Shown: positions 44,066 to 55,000 of the stretch, in pieces
How positions within the stretch are numbered: the first letter of the stretch is position 1
How the letters are laid out: every line of letters starts with the position of its first letter
Assembly (NCBI GenBank): GCA_903875465.1
Contig: CAIQWB010000139.1
Coordinates: 1-64,000, forward strand
Origin: an uncultured Verrucomicrobia subdivision 3 bacterium
Lineage (GTDB): Bacteria > Verrucomicrobiota > Verrucomicrobiia > Limisphaerales > UBA11358
Reading direction: 5' to 3'
DNA length: 64,000 bases
The notes under the pieces: model-generated
Databases searched by the model: none
Told to the model about the DNA's origin: nothing
Seen by the model: only the letters and a program-made list of their open reading frames with translations
Translations under genes and position numbers: made by a program

Positions 44066-44314
44066 TCAAATGTTGCTGGCTTTAATCTCCCCGTTGGAGC
44101 TGTTGGTCAACAAGTTCAATTTAGCTTTTAACTCGCTAATGGTCTGATGGCTGGCTTCCACCCGGGCTTCGCCCCGGGTGATGGCCGATTGCAAGGTCAC
44201 ATTTTCCTCAGCGTACGACTTCAACACGGCCTGGTGGTAATTGTCCAATTGAACTACGGTGGCACACAGGGCAGGGACGATGACAGCGGCGGCAATAATA
44301 ATGATGTTTTTCAT
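44066..44314 (-). CDS. Small membrane-anchored coiled-coil protein
   Basis: 82 residues from ATG 44314 (MKNIIIIAAAVIVPALCATV); an upstream start at 44413 would add residues without purpose. One N-terminal hydrophobic helix (residues 2-19) is followed by a helical, probably coiled-coil segment (about 25-72: VLKSYAEENVTLQSAITRGE, then SHQTISELKAKLNLL). It is downstream of the sigma/anti-sigma pair on the same strand with a 210-base gap (44315-44524) that has no recognised content. Unknown function; possibly a target or accessory of the sigma system. Confidence 0.6.
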   Translation of the reverse strand: MKNIIIIAAAVIVPALCATVVQLDNYHQAVLKSYAEENVTLQSAITRGEARVEASHQTISELKAKLNLLTNSSNGEIKASNI

Positions 44315-44524
44315 GGCGACTATTTGTTGGTTGTTGTTGTTGTTCATTTGGCCGGTTGGAAGTGGGCTTCCAGGGATCGGCTGTACAGTTAAATTTCTGC
44401 CCACACCTAACACTTAAGCATTTTTTGACAAACGTTACGCAAATATTGAAATATTTTTTATTGATCGAATGATCCCCGCCCACCAGTTCTATTTCCCAGC
44501 CAGCGGGCAGGCTAATGGCCATGC

Positions 44525-44932
44525 TTACAAACTGCGTGGATGCTGGCGTTCCCGGGCATAAGCGACCCATAATATCAGGGCGATTACCCCGTAAACGGCG
44601 GCGCTGCCCGGGGCATCGCGGAGCAACCACCAGGACTGGCCATTGGCATAAACAAAAGCCATGGGGAGCAGGGAGAAGAAGATGGCGAGCCCCATGAGCC
44701 ATTTTTGCCGTCCCAACCGGCGCCGGGCTTCGCGCAAGGCCGTGACCTCGGCCTGCTCCAGGCCGGCGGGTTGTGACTGGGGTAGGGGCGTCATAAGGAT
44801 TCGCTGAATTTCCGCCGCCCGGGCGGGATTTTGGCGCAGATATTCCTCCACCAACAGCCGCGTATCCGGACTGCATTCGTTTACCGCATAGAGGGGAATC
44901 AGGTCGTTGATAACGTTTTCGGTTATTTTCAT
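44525..44932 (-). CDS. Putative anti-sigma factor
   Basis: 135 residues. The N-terminal about 45 residues (ENVINDLIPLYAVNECSPDT, then RLLVEEYLRQNP) resemble the anti-sigma domain of the zf-HC2 type but without the His-Cys zinc ligands. Two membrane helices follow (about 78-95, 110-125). It overlaps the sigma factor gene by ATGA, the standard order. It is expected to hold the sigma factor at the membrane until a signal arrives. Confidence 0.78.
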   Translation of the reverse strand: MKITENVINDLIPLYAVNECSPDTRLLVEEYLRQNPARAAEIQRILMTPLPQSQPAGLEQAEVTALREARRRLGRQKWLMGLAIFFSLLPMAFVYANGQSWWLLRDAPGSAAVYGVIALILWVAYARERQHPRSL

Positions 44933-45441
44933 GGTTTGATTTGGTTTAACAGTTGAGTTGCATTAACGCTTTCGGCCAGTTTTGCCCGGGCGCGAAAGAC
45001 CCGGACTTTGGCAGCGCCGACCGACAGGCCGGTCACGGCGGCAATTTCTTCGTACGACAAATCTTGTTCCGCCCGGAGCATGAGCACAGTGCGGTCAATT
45101 TCTTCCAACGCCTGCACGGCCGCCCAAATGCGGGCGTATTCTTCCTGCCGCTCGACCGCTTCATCCGGTGGCGCGGTGGCATCCGGCAGCGTTTCCAATA
45201 ATTCCTCGAGCCGGGACTGTCGTCGCCACTGTTGCCGGTGCAAATTGCGGGTGATCGTAAACAAATAGGCTTTGATCGTCTCCCCGCGCGGTTCCGCTGC
45301 GGCCGTCCACGCCCGTACAAAGGTCTCGGAAACGAGATCCTTGGCATCGGCATCATTCCCCGCGAGCCAATAGGCAAAGCGGTAAACCTCCGCCGCATGC
45401 CGGCAGTACAGTTCATGAAACGTGAGCGAACGAGCTTCCAT
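44929..45441 (-). CDS. ECF-type RNA polymerase sigma factor
   Basis: 170 residues from ATG 45441 (MEARSLTFHELYCRH); an upstream start at 45531 adds 30 residues of non-family sequence. Region 2 spans about 8-75 (AYWLAGNDADAKDLVSETFV, then RAYLFTITRNLHRQQWRR), and region 4 about 105-155 (LEEIDRTVLMLRAEQDLSYE, IAAVTGLSVGAAKVRVFRAR). It directs polymerase to a small stress regulon, usually including its own gene. Coupled to the anti-sigma factor. Confidence 0.9.
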   Translation of the reverse strand: MEARSLTFHELYCRHAAEVYRFAYWLAGNDADAKDLVSETFVRAWTAAAEPRGETIKAYLFTITRNLHRQQWRRQSRLEELLETLPDATAPPDEAVERQEEYARIWAAVQALEEIDRTVLMLRAEQDLSYEEIAAVTGLSVGAAKVRVFRARAKLAESVNATQLLNQIKP

Positions 45442-45560
45442 GCTAAGAGTATCCGGAAGGGGGCAAAAAGTTACAAGGCAGGGGCAACTATTTTCCCGAT
45501 CCCGTAGGCGGGGGATTTGCCGGTTGGACAAACGCGTGGATCCTCCTTATGGTGACAACC

Positions 45561-45986
45561 ATGAGATTGGGGCATATCTTTCTGTTGCTGTTGCTGGTGC
45601 TGGTGGCTTTGGCTGGGTGTACCACCCTCCCGTCCACTGCGGTTCGACGACCGCACCACGCGGCTTGGGACATCCCGGAGACCGTACTGATTACCTATCA
45701 CGTGCAGCCTGGCAAAGAGGCCGCCTTTCAGACCTTATTGTTGCGGGCCTGGGTGATTTACCAGCGGCACCATTTGGTGGTGGGCAAGCCCCACATCGTT
45801 GTGCGCGACCGGGAACCGGAGGGCGGGATGCGTTTTGTAGAGGTATTCACCTGGGTGAGCCACAGCGCCCCGGACCAGGCACCGCCCGAGGTGCAGGCGA
45901 TTTGGAACGAGGAAATGTCAGCCTGTGAAGGCCGCAATGGACACCGGCCGATCGAAGGCGGCGAGGTGATGTTGCTGGCGCGGTGA
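45561..45986 (+). CDS. Lipoprotein with dimeric alpha/beta-barrel-like domain
   Basis: 141 residues from ATG 45561; an ATG four codons earlier (45549) is an alternative. The signal MRLGHIFLLLLLVLVALAGC ends in a lipobox LAGC. The mature part (VLITYHVQPGKEAAFQTLLL, then FVEVFTWVSHSAPDQAPPEV) has the size and pattern of an antibiotic-biosynthesis-monooxygenase-type ferredoxin-like fold. No catalytic role can be assigned. It is divergent from the sigma factor gene. Confidence 0.7.
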   Translation: MRLGHIFLLLLLVLVALAGCTTLPSTAVRRPHHAAWDIPETVLITYHVQPGKEAAFQTLLLRAWVIYQRHHLVVGKPHIVVRDREPEGGMRFVEVFTWVSHSAPDQAPPEVQAIWNEEMSACEGRNGHRPIEGGEVMLLAR

Positions 45987-46046
45987 CGATGTCCTGCACG
46001 CCGCGCCAGCGAAGCATGGCGAACTCCAACCCGCCAGTTGAACCGG

Positions 46047-49031
46047 CTAGGGCTGCCAGAGCGAGCGGTAATATTGATGCGTTGCCCCCGCGGCCACGGG
46101 GAGAGTGATGGTCAGGGAATTGGTTACCAGGGAGTTGGTGGCCACGGCGGTCCAACTGCGCAAATCGGCCGAGCTTTGCAGGACGTACGGGGTGCCGGGC
46201 TGCCCGTGCAGGAGCAATTGCACCTGGCCCGATTTTACGGCGGCAACGGAAAGCGTTGCAGGCGCGGGGGCCAGCGTGAACAGGGTCAGTGACAAGGGCG
46301 GAAAGGCATAGCTGAAATTGGCGCTGGCGGCGGGGAAATTCGTGGTGGCCACATCCTGCCACCCGGCCGCTGCGTTGGTTTGCGCTGCCAGATCTTGCGG
46401 GAGCCCGTATGAGCGAATGGTCGCGGCTGCCGCCGGAATAAAATTGGTCAGTACGATCTGCGCCAGGAGGTTGGTGGTCATGGCCTTGTTGATGACCAGC
46501 AGGGAGAGCGCACCATTGGTGCGGTGCACGGCATAGGCGGAGAGCAGCAGCGAATCACTGGTGGCATTGAGTACCGCATCGGCCGGGCGGGCGAAATATT
46601 GCAGGAGTTTTTCCGCGTAAAAGGTGGGATATGGATTAGCGGCGGCATCCAGCACGCCGTAATCGCCATTCAATCTCCAGCCATAGAGGGTGGGATCAAA
46701 ATCACCGCTGGTGTCGGCCCCATTTTGCAAATCCCACCAGAGATAAGATTTAAATTCGGTTTTAATCAACTGGCTGGTGCTGTCGGCGAGATACAGGGCA
46801 TTAACCAGGCTGGTGGATTGCCGGCCCATGGCCCCGGCATCGCAGTTGTTTTCGGTGACACAAAGTTCCACATTGGTGGCGGTGGGTCCCAAATAATCCG
46901 TAATTTGCTGGCGCAAATTGGCGGCGGCGCTCGCCCAGTCGCTCCAGTTGAGCGGACAGGGATTTTCCGCCACCTGCAACAGCAAGGCGTCGCTGTCCGA
47001 AGAGGCCGCGCCAGGCATCCAGCCGGAGGTGGTATATTGCCAGTAAAAATGGTGAATCAGGAAATCGGGGATGACGCCCAGGCTTTTTAACTGGGACAAG
47101 ACGATGGGCGTCCAGCCATAGTTGGTGGTGTGGGTTCGCGAATTATAAGCGAAATGGTTCGAATTATTGACGTAAGTTCCCTCGCCCGGTGCCACCACCA
47201 CCCCCACCCTGATCGGCACATTGGGGTAGGCAGCCTTCATTTGTTGCAGATAAGAGGCGGCCCGCGTGGCGTAAGTGTAAGGATCATGGGGAACGGCATT
47301 GGAATCCGTTTCCCAAGTGCCATAACACTCGTTCCCAATTTCCCAATATTTGAAACCGCACCCGTTCGTTTTATTCGCGGCCAGCACCCAGGCGGCCGCC
47401 TCAGCGGGCGTGCCGGTGCCATAGTTGACGGTGGTGAAAACCTGGGCGCTTAAATTGGTGGCAAGGTGCGTAAAAATGGCGTTCCCACCGGGGTCAGCGG
47501 CCCAGTGATATTCGTCGGAAGTGGAGCCGCCGGGCCAGCGCAGGGTTTGACACCCCATTTCCTGGAGCCGGGCCAGGGTGGCATTATTACCGAGGCTGGC
47601 GTCCCAAGTGGCGGCATTCAGCCCGAAATGCCGGGCATCGACCGTGCGCAGCACTGGGCCGGCATCAATGCCCAAGTGAACGACTGCCGGTGTGGAGGCG
47701 GCCACGAGTTGCACATCATCCACGTAAAAGGTCGGCTGGGCGGCCCCGCCCGCGTTGCCTTGCAACCAAAAACCCGTGACATTCGGCCGGTTGGAAACGC
47801 CCAGGGAGGCGAGCGGGATGATAATTTGCCGCCAGGTGTTGGCGGCCAGCGGGGCCAGCGGATAGGCCACTTGATTGGTGCCGTTCAGCAAACCCCAGAC
47901 TTGCAATTGCTGGCCGCCCGCAGTGCCGCCATGAATCCAAAAAGACAGGCTCGAATAAGGGGTGGTATTGAATTCCGAACGGGCCAGCACCAGCGCCTGG
48001 TAATTGCCCCGGTCGGTAACACTGAGGGCATACGTGCCCGAATGCACCGGCGACGGCGCGGCACTGGCCGCGTTGACCGCCGCCCAGCTCCAGTTTTGGA
48101 AGCCATTGACCAGATTGTCGGTGTATAAAGCCAAATTCGCCTGAGCCACGCCGGCGGCGATATTCACCACTTGGTTAAGGGTGTTGGTGCTCCCGGAATA
48201 ATTGCCCCCGAAATAACTGGCCATCACCAGGTCGGTGCCCACGGGCAGGTTCGTGATGCTGGCGCTGGTGGCGCTGCCGCCACTTACCGCATTGGTGCTG
48301 AAGGCGCGGCCCGCATAGGCGAAGACCACCGTGCCGGTGGCATTGCCCGCCTTCACGCCATTGGTGCGGACCGTGGCCGTGAAATTCACCGCGCTGCCAA
48401 AGGTCGAGGGATTGGGCGACGCGGTAAGCTGGATGGGATTGGTCTGGTGCTGGAGCACGATATTGTCAATGGCCACTGTGTCAGTCTGGCCGGGACCGCC
48501 CCATTGGGACGCATTGATTTGGAAGTTAAGCTGCCACGTACCGCCATTGGCATTCGCCGAGGTGATACTGCCGAGATTCACCATGAATGGCTGCCAGCTA
48601 TTGGCGGCGGTTAAGGGATCGTTGACGGTGGCGTTAATCGTTAAACTGCCCCCGTAATAGGTGCCCGACCAAGTTTGGACGATAAACTGGAGGTTGGCGG
48701 CCTGACTGCCTTTGGCGTCGAAGGAAAGCAGATAATCGGCCGGGTTAGTGTCGCTGTTGCCGGTGACCGTCATTAACTGCACCTGGCCAGTGTAATAATC
48801 ATTCGCCGTGGTGGGCGTCATGCTCTCCTGCCAGGCCCCGTTGGGATTCCCACCCGTGGAAATAACATAGTTGGTCCCCCCGGACGGACTGCCGCCGGCA
48901 TAGCTGGAAGTACCAAAGGTGCCGGTGTAGCCACCATCGAAGTTTTGGTTAAAGATGGTCTGGGCCGGGGCTGTGCAGGTCCAGCCAGCGAGCAGGAAGG
49001 CCAACCCGGCCGCAACATGGCGAAAATTCAT
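46047..49031 (-). CDS. Secreted clan GH-A glycoside hydrolase, arabinofuranosidase-like
   Basis: 994 residues from ATG 49031; an in-frame ATG at 49043 adds four. Layout: signal peptide (to about residue 23), N-terminal beta-sandwich (about 25-190), an Ig-like/Big_3-type domain (about 195-290), a second carbohydrate-binding-like sandwich (about 300-440), the catalytic barrel (about 445-830), a beta domain, and a C-terminal Verrucomicrobia secreted-protein ending (QLLLHGQPGTPYVLQSSADL). The barrel has FKYWEIGNECYGTW, with the Glu after Asn as acid/base, and ELCVTENNCDAG, with a candidate nucleophile Glu, typical of GH-A clan enzymes such as GH51 alpha-L-arabinofuranosidases. Exact family is uncertain. 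It ends a run of polysaccharide genes beside the glucan synthase. Confidence 0.82.
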   Translation of the reverse strand: MNFRHVAAGLAFLLAGWTCTAPAQTIFNQNFDGGYTGTFGTSSYAGGSPSGGTNYVISTGGNPNGAWQESMTPTTANDYYTGQVQLMTVTGNSDTNPADYLLSFDAKGSQAANLQFIVQTWSGTYYGGSLTINATVNDPLTAANSWQPFMVNLGSITSANANGGTWQLNFQINASQWGGPGQTDTVAIDNIVLQHQTNPIQLTASPNPSTFGSAVNFTATVRTNGVKAGNATGTVVFAYAGRAFSTNAVSGGSATSASITNLPVGTDLVMASYFGGNYSGSTNTLNQVVNIAAGVAQANLALYTDNLVNGFQNWSWAAVNAASAAPSPVHSGTYALSVTDRGNYQALVLARSEFNTTPYSSLSFWIHGGTAGGQQLQVWGLLNGTNQVAYPLAPLAANTWRQIIIPLASLGVSNRPNVTGFWLQGNAGGAAQPTFYVDDVQLVAASTPAVVHLGIDAGPVLRTVDARHFGLNAATWDASLGNNATLARLQEMGCQTLRWPGGSTSDEYHWAADPGGNAIFTHLATNLSAQVFTTVNYGTGTPAEAAAWVLAANKTNGCGFKYWEIGNECYGTWETDSNAVPHDPYTYATRAASYLQQMKAAYPNVPIRVGVVVAPGEGTYVNNSNHFAYNSRTHTTNYGWTPIVLSQLKSLGVIPDFLIHHFYWQYTTSGWMPGAASSDSDALLLQVAENPCPLNWSDWASAAANLRQQITDYLGPTATNVELCVTENNCDAGAMGRQSTSLVNALYLADSTSQLIKTEFKSYLWWDLQNGADTSGDFDPTLYGWRLNGDYGVLDAAANPYPTFYAEKLLQYFARPADAVLNATSDSLLLSAYAVHRTNGALSLLVINKAMTTNLLAQIVLTNFIPAAAATIRSYGLPQDLAAQTNAAAGWQDVATTNFPAASANFSYAFPPLSLTLFTLAPAPATLSVAAVKSGQVQLLLHGQPGTPYVLQSSADLRSWTAVATNSLVTNSLTITLPVAAGATHQYYRSLWQP

Positions 49032-49058
49032 GATTTGATGCAAATGATCCAGAGAAAT

Positions 49059-52000
49059 TTAAGCCAGGCCGGGTATTTTTTCAAAGTATTCCACTGTTCC
49101 CAATTGAAAGGACACCAAATGCTCCTTGTGGTCATCCACCAAATGAATGTTCGAGCCAGGGCATTCGCATCCGTCCACCAGGAGCTTGGGCAGGCCATAC
49201 ACCCCGGAGGGAGGACGGGTAATCGTAATATGATACATAGTCTGGCGGTAGCGATAATGGATCTTATAGGCGGTCCAGCTTTGCGGCAGGCGGGGCGTCA
49301 GTTGGAGTTGGTCCCCGACCAGGTTCACACCCAGGAGGGTTTCGGTCAACAGCCGGTACATCCAGCCAGCCGACCCCGTGTACCATGTCCAGCCACCGCG
49401 GCCGATATGCGGTGCCATGGCATAGACATCCGCCGCCACGACGTAGGGCTCCACTTTGTAAATAGCGATGTCCCGAGCCGTGCCACCGTGATGAATCGGA
49501 TTCAAGAGGTCAAAGTACTCCCAAGCTCGTTCAGTGTCCCCCAGGAGGGCACTGGCCATGGCCGTCCAAATGGCTCCGTGGGTGTATTGGCCACCATTCT
49601 CGCGCACGCCGGGGATGTAGCCCTTGATATATCCGGGGTTAAGGGTCGAATGATCGAAGGGTGGATCGAATAGTTGGATCAAGCCCTCCGTCCGGCGGAC
49701 GAGGCGCTGGTCCACTTGGGCCATCGCCAGGCGCGAACGCGATGGATCGCCAGCCCCGCTGATCACGGACCAGCTTTGCGGTAATGAATCAATCTGGCAT
49801 TCCAGATTTTTGGCAGACCCGAGCGGCTCCCCACTGTCAAAGTAAGCGCGCCGGTACCACTGACCATCCCAGGCGTTCAACTCAATATTTTGTTGCAGCC
49901 GCCGAGCTTGGGTCGAACAGCGTTCGGCAAAGCCGGCATCATTCCGGCTGAGCGCCAGTGCGGCAAATTGGGTGAGCACGTCGTACAGAAAGAATGCCAG
50001 CCAGACACTTTCACCCCGACCTTGGTTGCCCACCCGGTTCATGCCGTCATTCCAATCACACGTTCCCATCAGCGGCAGTCCATGCGCGCCTAATTTCAGT
50101 CCGTTTTCAATGGCGCGCACACAATGCTCATACAGCGTGGCGGATTCCGGGGAACGAATCGGCAAATCGTAACACGACTCCTCCTCCGGCTTCAGTGGCC
50201 GGGCTTCCAGGAAGGTGATTTTTTCGTCCAGCACGCCCGTATCCGCCACACAAGCGACATAACGGCAGGTGACGTATGGCAGCCAAAGGTAATCATCCGA
50301 ACAATGCGTGCGCACGCCACGGCCAGAGGGCGGGTGCCACCAATGTTGCACATCGCCTTCGCGGAACTGACGGGCGGCGGCACGGAGCAGATGTTCGCGG
50401 GTGAGGGCGGGCTCGGCATGCACCAGCGCCATGACATCCTGGAGCTGGTCGCGAAAGCCATAGGCCCCGCCGGATTGATAAAAGCCCGTGCGGCCCCATA
50501 GCCGGCAGCTCAAGGTTTGGTAAAGCAACCAGCCGTTGGCCAGCATGTTTACCGCCGGGTCGGGCGTTTCCACATTCAACGCGCTCAAGGTGTGGTTCCA
50601 ATAGGTCCAGACCCCTTCCAGTGCGACCCGGGCGGCGTCACCCCGGCGAAACCGGCGGATTAAATTCTGCACATCCGCGGCATTGCGGCCCACCCCAAGC
50701 CGGAAGGTGGTTTCCCGCTCCTGTCCATCCGGCAGATTGAAAATGACTTGCACTGCTCCGCAGGGATCGAGCCCGGCGCCCACCCTGCCGGACAGCCGGG
50801 TGCGGGCCAGGGCCGCCGGCCGGGCCAGGCTGCCGTTACGCCCGATGAATTCCTTGCGATCCCCGGTCAGGGTGCGGGTGCCTTCATTCACATCCAGAAA
50901 TACCGTGCGTTCCGGAAAGTCGGTGTTGTAATAGTTTCGGGCCAGCAAAGCGCCGGTTTTGAGATCAACCTCGGTTTGCACATGCAGTAAATTTTTCGGC
51001 CGAAGGTCGCCCAGCACCCATTCCCAATATCCGGTGACAGACACGCGACGGGGCCGGCCGGAGACATTGCGTAGACGGAGCACGGTAAATTTCACCGGGG
51101 CATCCATGGCCACATAGACCCATAATTCGGAAACAATGCCATGTTCTATGTGTTCAAAGACGGTGTAGCCAAAACCATGGCGAATAACGTACGGCGTGGC
51201 CCCGCGCGCTGGCAGGGGCGTGGGCGACCAGTATTCGCCCGTCTGTTCGTCTCGTATATACAAGGCTTCCCCGGGAGTATCCGACACGGGATCGTTGGTC
51301 CAGGGTGTCAGGCGGAATTCATGGGAGTTTTCGAGCCAAGTGTAGCCGCCCCCACTTTCAGAAACGAGGGTGCCGAACCAGGGATTGGCCAGTACATTAA
51401 CCCATGGGGCCGGGGTCATCTGGTTTGGCATCAAGGTGATAACGTATTCCCGGCCGTCCCTCGTAAAGCCGCCCAGGCCATTGGGAAACAGCAACTCGCG
51501 CGGGGGCAGCGGCCCCGGCAGGTCCTCTGTGGGCGAACGCGTGGGCACCATGGGGGAAACCTGGGGTTCCAGTACGCCGCGCTGTTCCAATTGCTCGGCG
51601 AGCGTGCCTTTTTCATCGTCCAGCACAATGCGCGCCACTGCCTGCAAGAGCACGCGCTCCTCGTTGGGAATTTGTTCGAGCCGCCTTACGAAGAGCCCCC
51701 CCGGCTGGTCCAGCAAATGCCCTTCCATGCCGGAGGTAATTAGGCCGGTGATCGCGTCATGCAGGGACTGGCGGTAGCCGGAAACATCCTCGTTCAAAAT
51801 CACCAATTCGACGGTCAGTCCCTTCATCCGCCAATAGGCGTGCGCCCGGATGATCTGCCGGGCAATTTCTAAATTAGCCAGGTCACTGATATGGAGCAGC
51901 ACAATCGGCACATCCCCGGAAATGCCCAGGCTCCAGAGTCCGCTCTGGCCGCGCCGGTTGCTGGACAGTACGCTGGGACTGGCGCGGCGGGCTGGGTCGG

Positions 52001-55000
52001 CGTAAATCAATGCGCCCGCCAGCCGGCCATAGATTTGGGCCTCGGCCTCGGTGGCGTTGAGCTGGTGCAAGGCCACCTGACTGTGCGTCCAGGCCAAATC
52101 AAAGGTACGGTCGGCCATCCGCGGGCTTTGGTATTTTTCCACCTGTGCCAGCGCACTTTCCCGGCTCTCCGTCACGCCCAGAACCAAATCAACCATGGCC
52201 CGCTCATGCGGCGGCAAATAGATCGTGCGACGCAAGGCAATGATCGGGTCCAGCACGGAACCCACCGTGTTCGACAAAGGTTCGTCCGTCTGCAAGGCCG
52301 CCGGATTGGCCAGACTGCCACCCCGGCCCAGAAAGCGGGCGCGGTCGGTTTCGCAGGAGATTTCCCCCTGGCGCCCTCCCTGACCCACCATGAGATGCAA
52401 CAACCAGGGCGGTTTTTCCTCCGGGCTACCGGGGCGCCGCGTGCCCAGCAGGGCGGAGGCCGGTCGCAGAAACTCGGTCTGCACGAACAGATTGCTGAAC
52501 GCGGGATGGGCGGCATCTGCGGCAGCGGTCGCGAGCACCAATTCCGCGTAGCTGGTGATTTCAAGTGTGCGCGCCACATGGGAGCGGTTGGTGATGGTGA
52601 GACGCCGCAGCTCGACATCGTCCTCCGGGGAGACGCTGATTTCGGTGTGGATTTCCAGGCCGGCGTGATGATGCCGAAACTCAGCCCGGGACTGGGTGAA
52701 GATGGCTTCATAACCATCCATGGTCCGGCCGGTGGGTTGATACGCCGTGGACCAAAATTCCCCGGTCGTCAGATCGCGGAGATAAACAAACAGACCCCAG
52801 TTGTCACAGGTGGCATCCTCCCGCCAGCGGGTGACCGCCAGCTCGCCCCGACGGCTGTAACCGCCGCCCGCGCTGGTGATGGCGACGTGATAACGGCCGT
52901 TGGAGAGCAAATGCACCTCAGGGACTGGCAGCGTGGGATTGGTGAACACCCGCATAACGGCCTCCCCGCTGCCCACAAATTTGCGTGCCTCCTCCATTTT
53001 TAAATCTGCGGCAAACACGCTCACTGCCGTCCGGGGCACGCGCTCCTGCAATAACAAGTCCGCTGCCTTGAGCAGCGGGCACGCCAGAAAACGCCGTTGC
53101 ATAGAATAATCCCGCAGCACGTTGACTAACGCCAGCAAGCTCATGCCCTGGTGATGCGCCATATAGGACCGGATGGTGGCACTCGTTTCATCTGGCGGGA
53201 GATGGGAGGGGGTGTAATCCACCGCCTCATAAAACCCGTGGGTTCCCGCCCGGCCCTCTTCCGCCAGGCGCTGCAAGTTCTCGCAGGCCGACCGGGGTGC
53301 CACCATCAGGGCGAGGGCGGTCGCGTAAGGCGCGATCACCAGATCCTCGCCGAGCCCGCGTTTCAATCCCAGGCCAGGCACCCCAAAGGCACGGTACTGG
53401 TAATTTAGCTGCGCATCCGTCCGGTTGTAGCCGGATTCCGAGATGCCCCAGGGCACCCCCCGGAGTGTTCCGTAAACGATCTGCTGGCGAACGGCCGTGC
53501 GGCAGGTGTGGTCCAGCAGGGTGTTTTCGTAGTTGGGCATCACCAGCAATGGCATGAGGTATTCAAACATCGAACCACTCCAGGAAATGAGAATCGGCTC
53601 GCCATGTGAGGCGACTAGCAGGCGGCCGAGGGTAAACCAGTGATCCTGCGGAATCTGTCCCAGGGCGATGGCCACGTAGCTGCACAGGCGGGCTTCTGAG
53701 GCGAGGAGATCGTAAAAGCTTAAATCGCAGCGCCGTTCCAGCACATTGAAACCCGTAGTAAATAACTTGCGGGATGGATCCAGCAGAAAGGTGAAATCCA
53801 TCCGGGCAAACTCCTCGGATTCGCCGGCCAGACTTTCCAAATCCGCCAATTGCTCGCGGGCATGGCTGCCGGACTCCAGAAGACAACGTTGGAGGTCGGC
53901 CAGGTATTGCTCCTCAGCCGCAGGGACGGGGCTGGGCGCTGCGGAAAGTTCTGCCTGGGCTGTTTGAATCGCGGCGCGCATGGACGACTCCCATTGAGGG
54001 ACAGCCCGCAGCGTGGGGATTTGGTCCAAATTGGCCAACTGGGCGGCGAGGTTCCCCACGGCCTGCCACTCTGGGCGGGCGGGCGACAAAATGAGCCAGG
54101 GTGCCAGCCAGACCAATTCTGCCACCTGATTAGTGCATTGTTGCTGGAAGGTCAGGCTCCAATCGATCAGGTCGGCATCCCGGCTGGCAAACGTCACCAC
54201 GAGTTCCGCCGCCACAACGGCGACCCGGTTCAAAATGGCCTGCGCAGCCCGCAGGCCGGTCGGTTGCCCGGCCAGTTCGGTATGCAACCGCACCAGGTGA
54301 TCATTTTGACCGGTTAATTTCTCCAGCACGCGCACCGTATCCCGCAGTCCCGCCAGAACTTGGGGGGTGAAAATGAGTTCATCGGCCGTTTCCCGCAAAC
54401 CGGCCCCGAGGGTTAGCAAATGGCCGGCCAGATTGCCACTATCCACGCTGGACACATACAACGGCAGCAGTGGCTGCAAGGTGCGGGTTTCGTACCAATT
54501 ATAAAAGTGCCCGCGATAACGTTCTAGCCGCTGCATGGTGGTTAGCGTTTCCCGGCTGCGGCGAATTACCCCGCCAGTGGTGAGATATCCCAAATCGCGG
54601 GCCCCCAGATTGGCCAGCAAGGCCAGGCCCAAATTCGTCGGAGAGGTGCGCGTGGCAATGCGGGGTTCGGGTATTTCTTGAAAATTATCCGGTGGCAGCC
54701 AGTTCTCCCGGGCGTTCACCAAGGTCTCAAAATAGTGCCAGGTGTGGCGGGCCGTATGCCTCAGAAACTGCTTTTGCTCGGCCGTTAATTCCAGCGGGGC
54801 AATTTCGAATGGCTGGCTGATCCGCCAGGCTATCCAGGGGGCGGCCAGCCAGAGGACCAAAACCGGCAGGGCGCCCGTCAATTCGGCGGGCTGTCCCCAA
54901 GCCATGAAAATCAACACTATCAATGCCACGACCGGCGCGGCCCACATGGTGGCGTAAAAAGCGACTCGTCCCGCCTGCGCCCCGCGTTCCGCATCGCTGG